A stretch of DNA of 6,323 nucleotides, from assembly GCA_026421135.1 (NCBI GenBank), contig JAPKCR010000152.1, forward strand, positions 1 to 6,323, given 5' to 3'. A model generated the notes under the pieces. It was not told the DNA's origin, did not search any database, and was given only the letters and a program-made list of their open reading frames with translations. This document shows positions 5,814-6,323 of this stretch, piece after piece. The translations under genes and the position numbers were made by a program. How positions within the stretch are numbered: the stretch's first letter is position 1; each line of letters begins with the position of its first letter. The stretch is from Sulfitobacter sp. GTDB taxonomy: Bacteria > Pseudomonadota > Alphaproteobacteria > Rhodobacterales > Rhodobacteraceae.

Positions 5814-6323
5814 ATGTTGGTACCACTAGAGAAAATCCTGCTGGGGTTGGGCGCGATTGCGGTCATCCTGCTGGGGGTCTTGATTACAACCAATGTGGTC
5901 GCGCGTGCTGTCTTTTCCTCAAGCGTGCCTGACAGCGTCACCATGGTGCGGGAATTGATGGTCGCGGCCATCCTTCTGCCCCTTGGTGCCGCTACGGCCA
6001 ACCGCGCGCATATCAGCGTCGCGTTTGTGTCTGACCGGTTCGGGCCGCGTTTGCGGTCCTGGCTGATTGTTTTGGGGTCGGTGATGGGGCTGATCGCCCT
6101 GGCCGCCCTGATTTACGCAGGCACCCGCGAATTTCTAAGCGTCTGGGAAAAGGGCAGCTTTTTCTATGGCGATTTGAACCTGCCGAAATGGCCGGGACGT
6201 CTGCTGTTCATCATCGGTATCGGGGCCTGTTGGCTACGTCTGGCCGAATTGGCGATCCGCGATACCCGCACTATCCTGTCGGGCGGCATCGTGTCGGACG
6301 AACAGAACCACACCATTGAAGCT
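5814..6323 (+). CDS. dctQ: TRAP transporter small permease subunit, DctQ family (open at right edge)
   Basis: An integral membrane protein that pairs with the large DctM subunit of the TRAP importer. The visible 170 codons start MLVPLEKILLGLGAIAV and contain four hydrophobic segments, at about 8-28, 45-62, 83-103 and 129-146, the four-helix plan of DctQ. Family-typical residues are TTNVVAR (25-31) at the end of helix 1, RE at 46-47 in helix 2, and AHISV (65-69) after helix 2. The hydrophilic end ...SGGIVSDEQNHTIEA suggests the visible part is nearly the whole protein, but no stop codon is reached. It lies 31 bp after dctP on the same strand with its own strong ribosome binding site, so the two form an operon that should continue into dctM. 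Confidence 0.9.
   Translation, partial: MLVPLEKILLGLGAIAVILLGVLITTNVVARAVFSSSVPDSVTMVRELMVAAILLPLGAATANRAHISVAFVSDRFGPRLRSWLIVLGSVMGLIALAALIYAGTREFLSVWEKGSFFYGDLNLPKWPGRLLFIIGIGACWLRLAELAIRDTRTILSGGIVSDEQNHTIEA

Noticed and set aside
5564..6001. A 145-codon minus-strand frame across the dctP end and dctQ start.
   Set aside because: It is antisense to two recognised TRAP genes and shows no family features.

Overview
The window looks like chromosomal DNA from an alphaproteobacterium, most likely a marine Rhodobacterales/Roseobacter-group organism. The reasons are moderate-to-high GC by eye, tightly packed transporter operons that use ATG overlaps, a TRAP transporter next to a peptide-type ABC transporter, and a compact SAM-methyltransferase of a type I associate with Silicibacter/Ruegeria. 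No composition or database calculation was possible, so the taxonomic call is an inference.

Left part (1-3907, minus strand): an ABC importer operon of the peptide/nickel (Opp/Dpp) class, read right to left. It starts with a fused double-ATPase (589 aa), followed by a family-5 periplasmic solute-binding protein (639 aa), then the first inner-membrane permease, which runs off the left edge with only its first 76 residues visible. The ATPase and binding-protein genes overlap by 8 bp and the binding-protein and permease genes overlap by 4 bp (ATGA), so they are almost certainly one co-translated unit. A second permease is expected beyond the left edge.

Middle (3908-4726): a 155-bp divergent intergenic region contains a 6-bp-arm inverted repeat and a possible 12-codon leader ORF. 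It is followed by a small class I SAM-dependent methyltransferase-like gene (162 aa, plus strand) of unknown substrate. A 175-bp gap after it carries an imperfect hairpin and then a compact candidate promoter/operator: GAAAC/GTTTC arms alternate and a 20-bp-spaced direct repeat lies just upstream of the next operon.

Right part (4727-6323, plus strand): the start of a tripartite TRAP transporter operon. It has a DctP-type periplasmic binding protein (351 aa), then a DctQ-type small membrane subunit (170 codons visible, open at the right edge). A large DctM subunit is expected next.

The window therefore holds two divergently oriented solute uptake systems, one ATP-driven and one probably ion-gradient-driven, flanking a small methyltransferase. 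Everything is recognisable as known families. I see no mobile element, CRISPR array, RNA gene or clearly new system. The most interesting items are the operator-like repeat in front of the TRAP operon and the unexplained methyltransferase.
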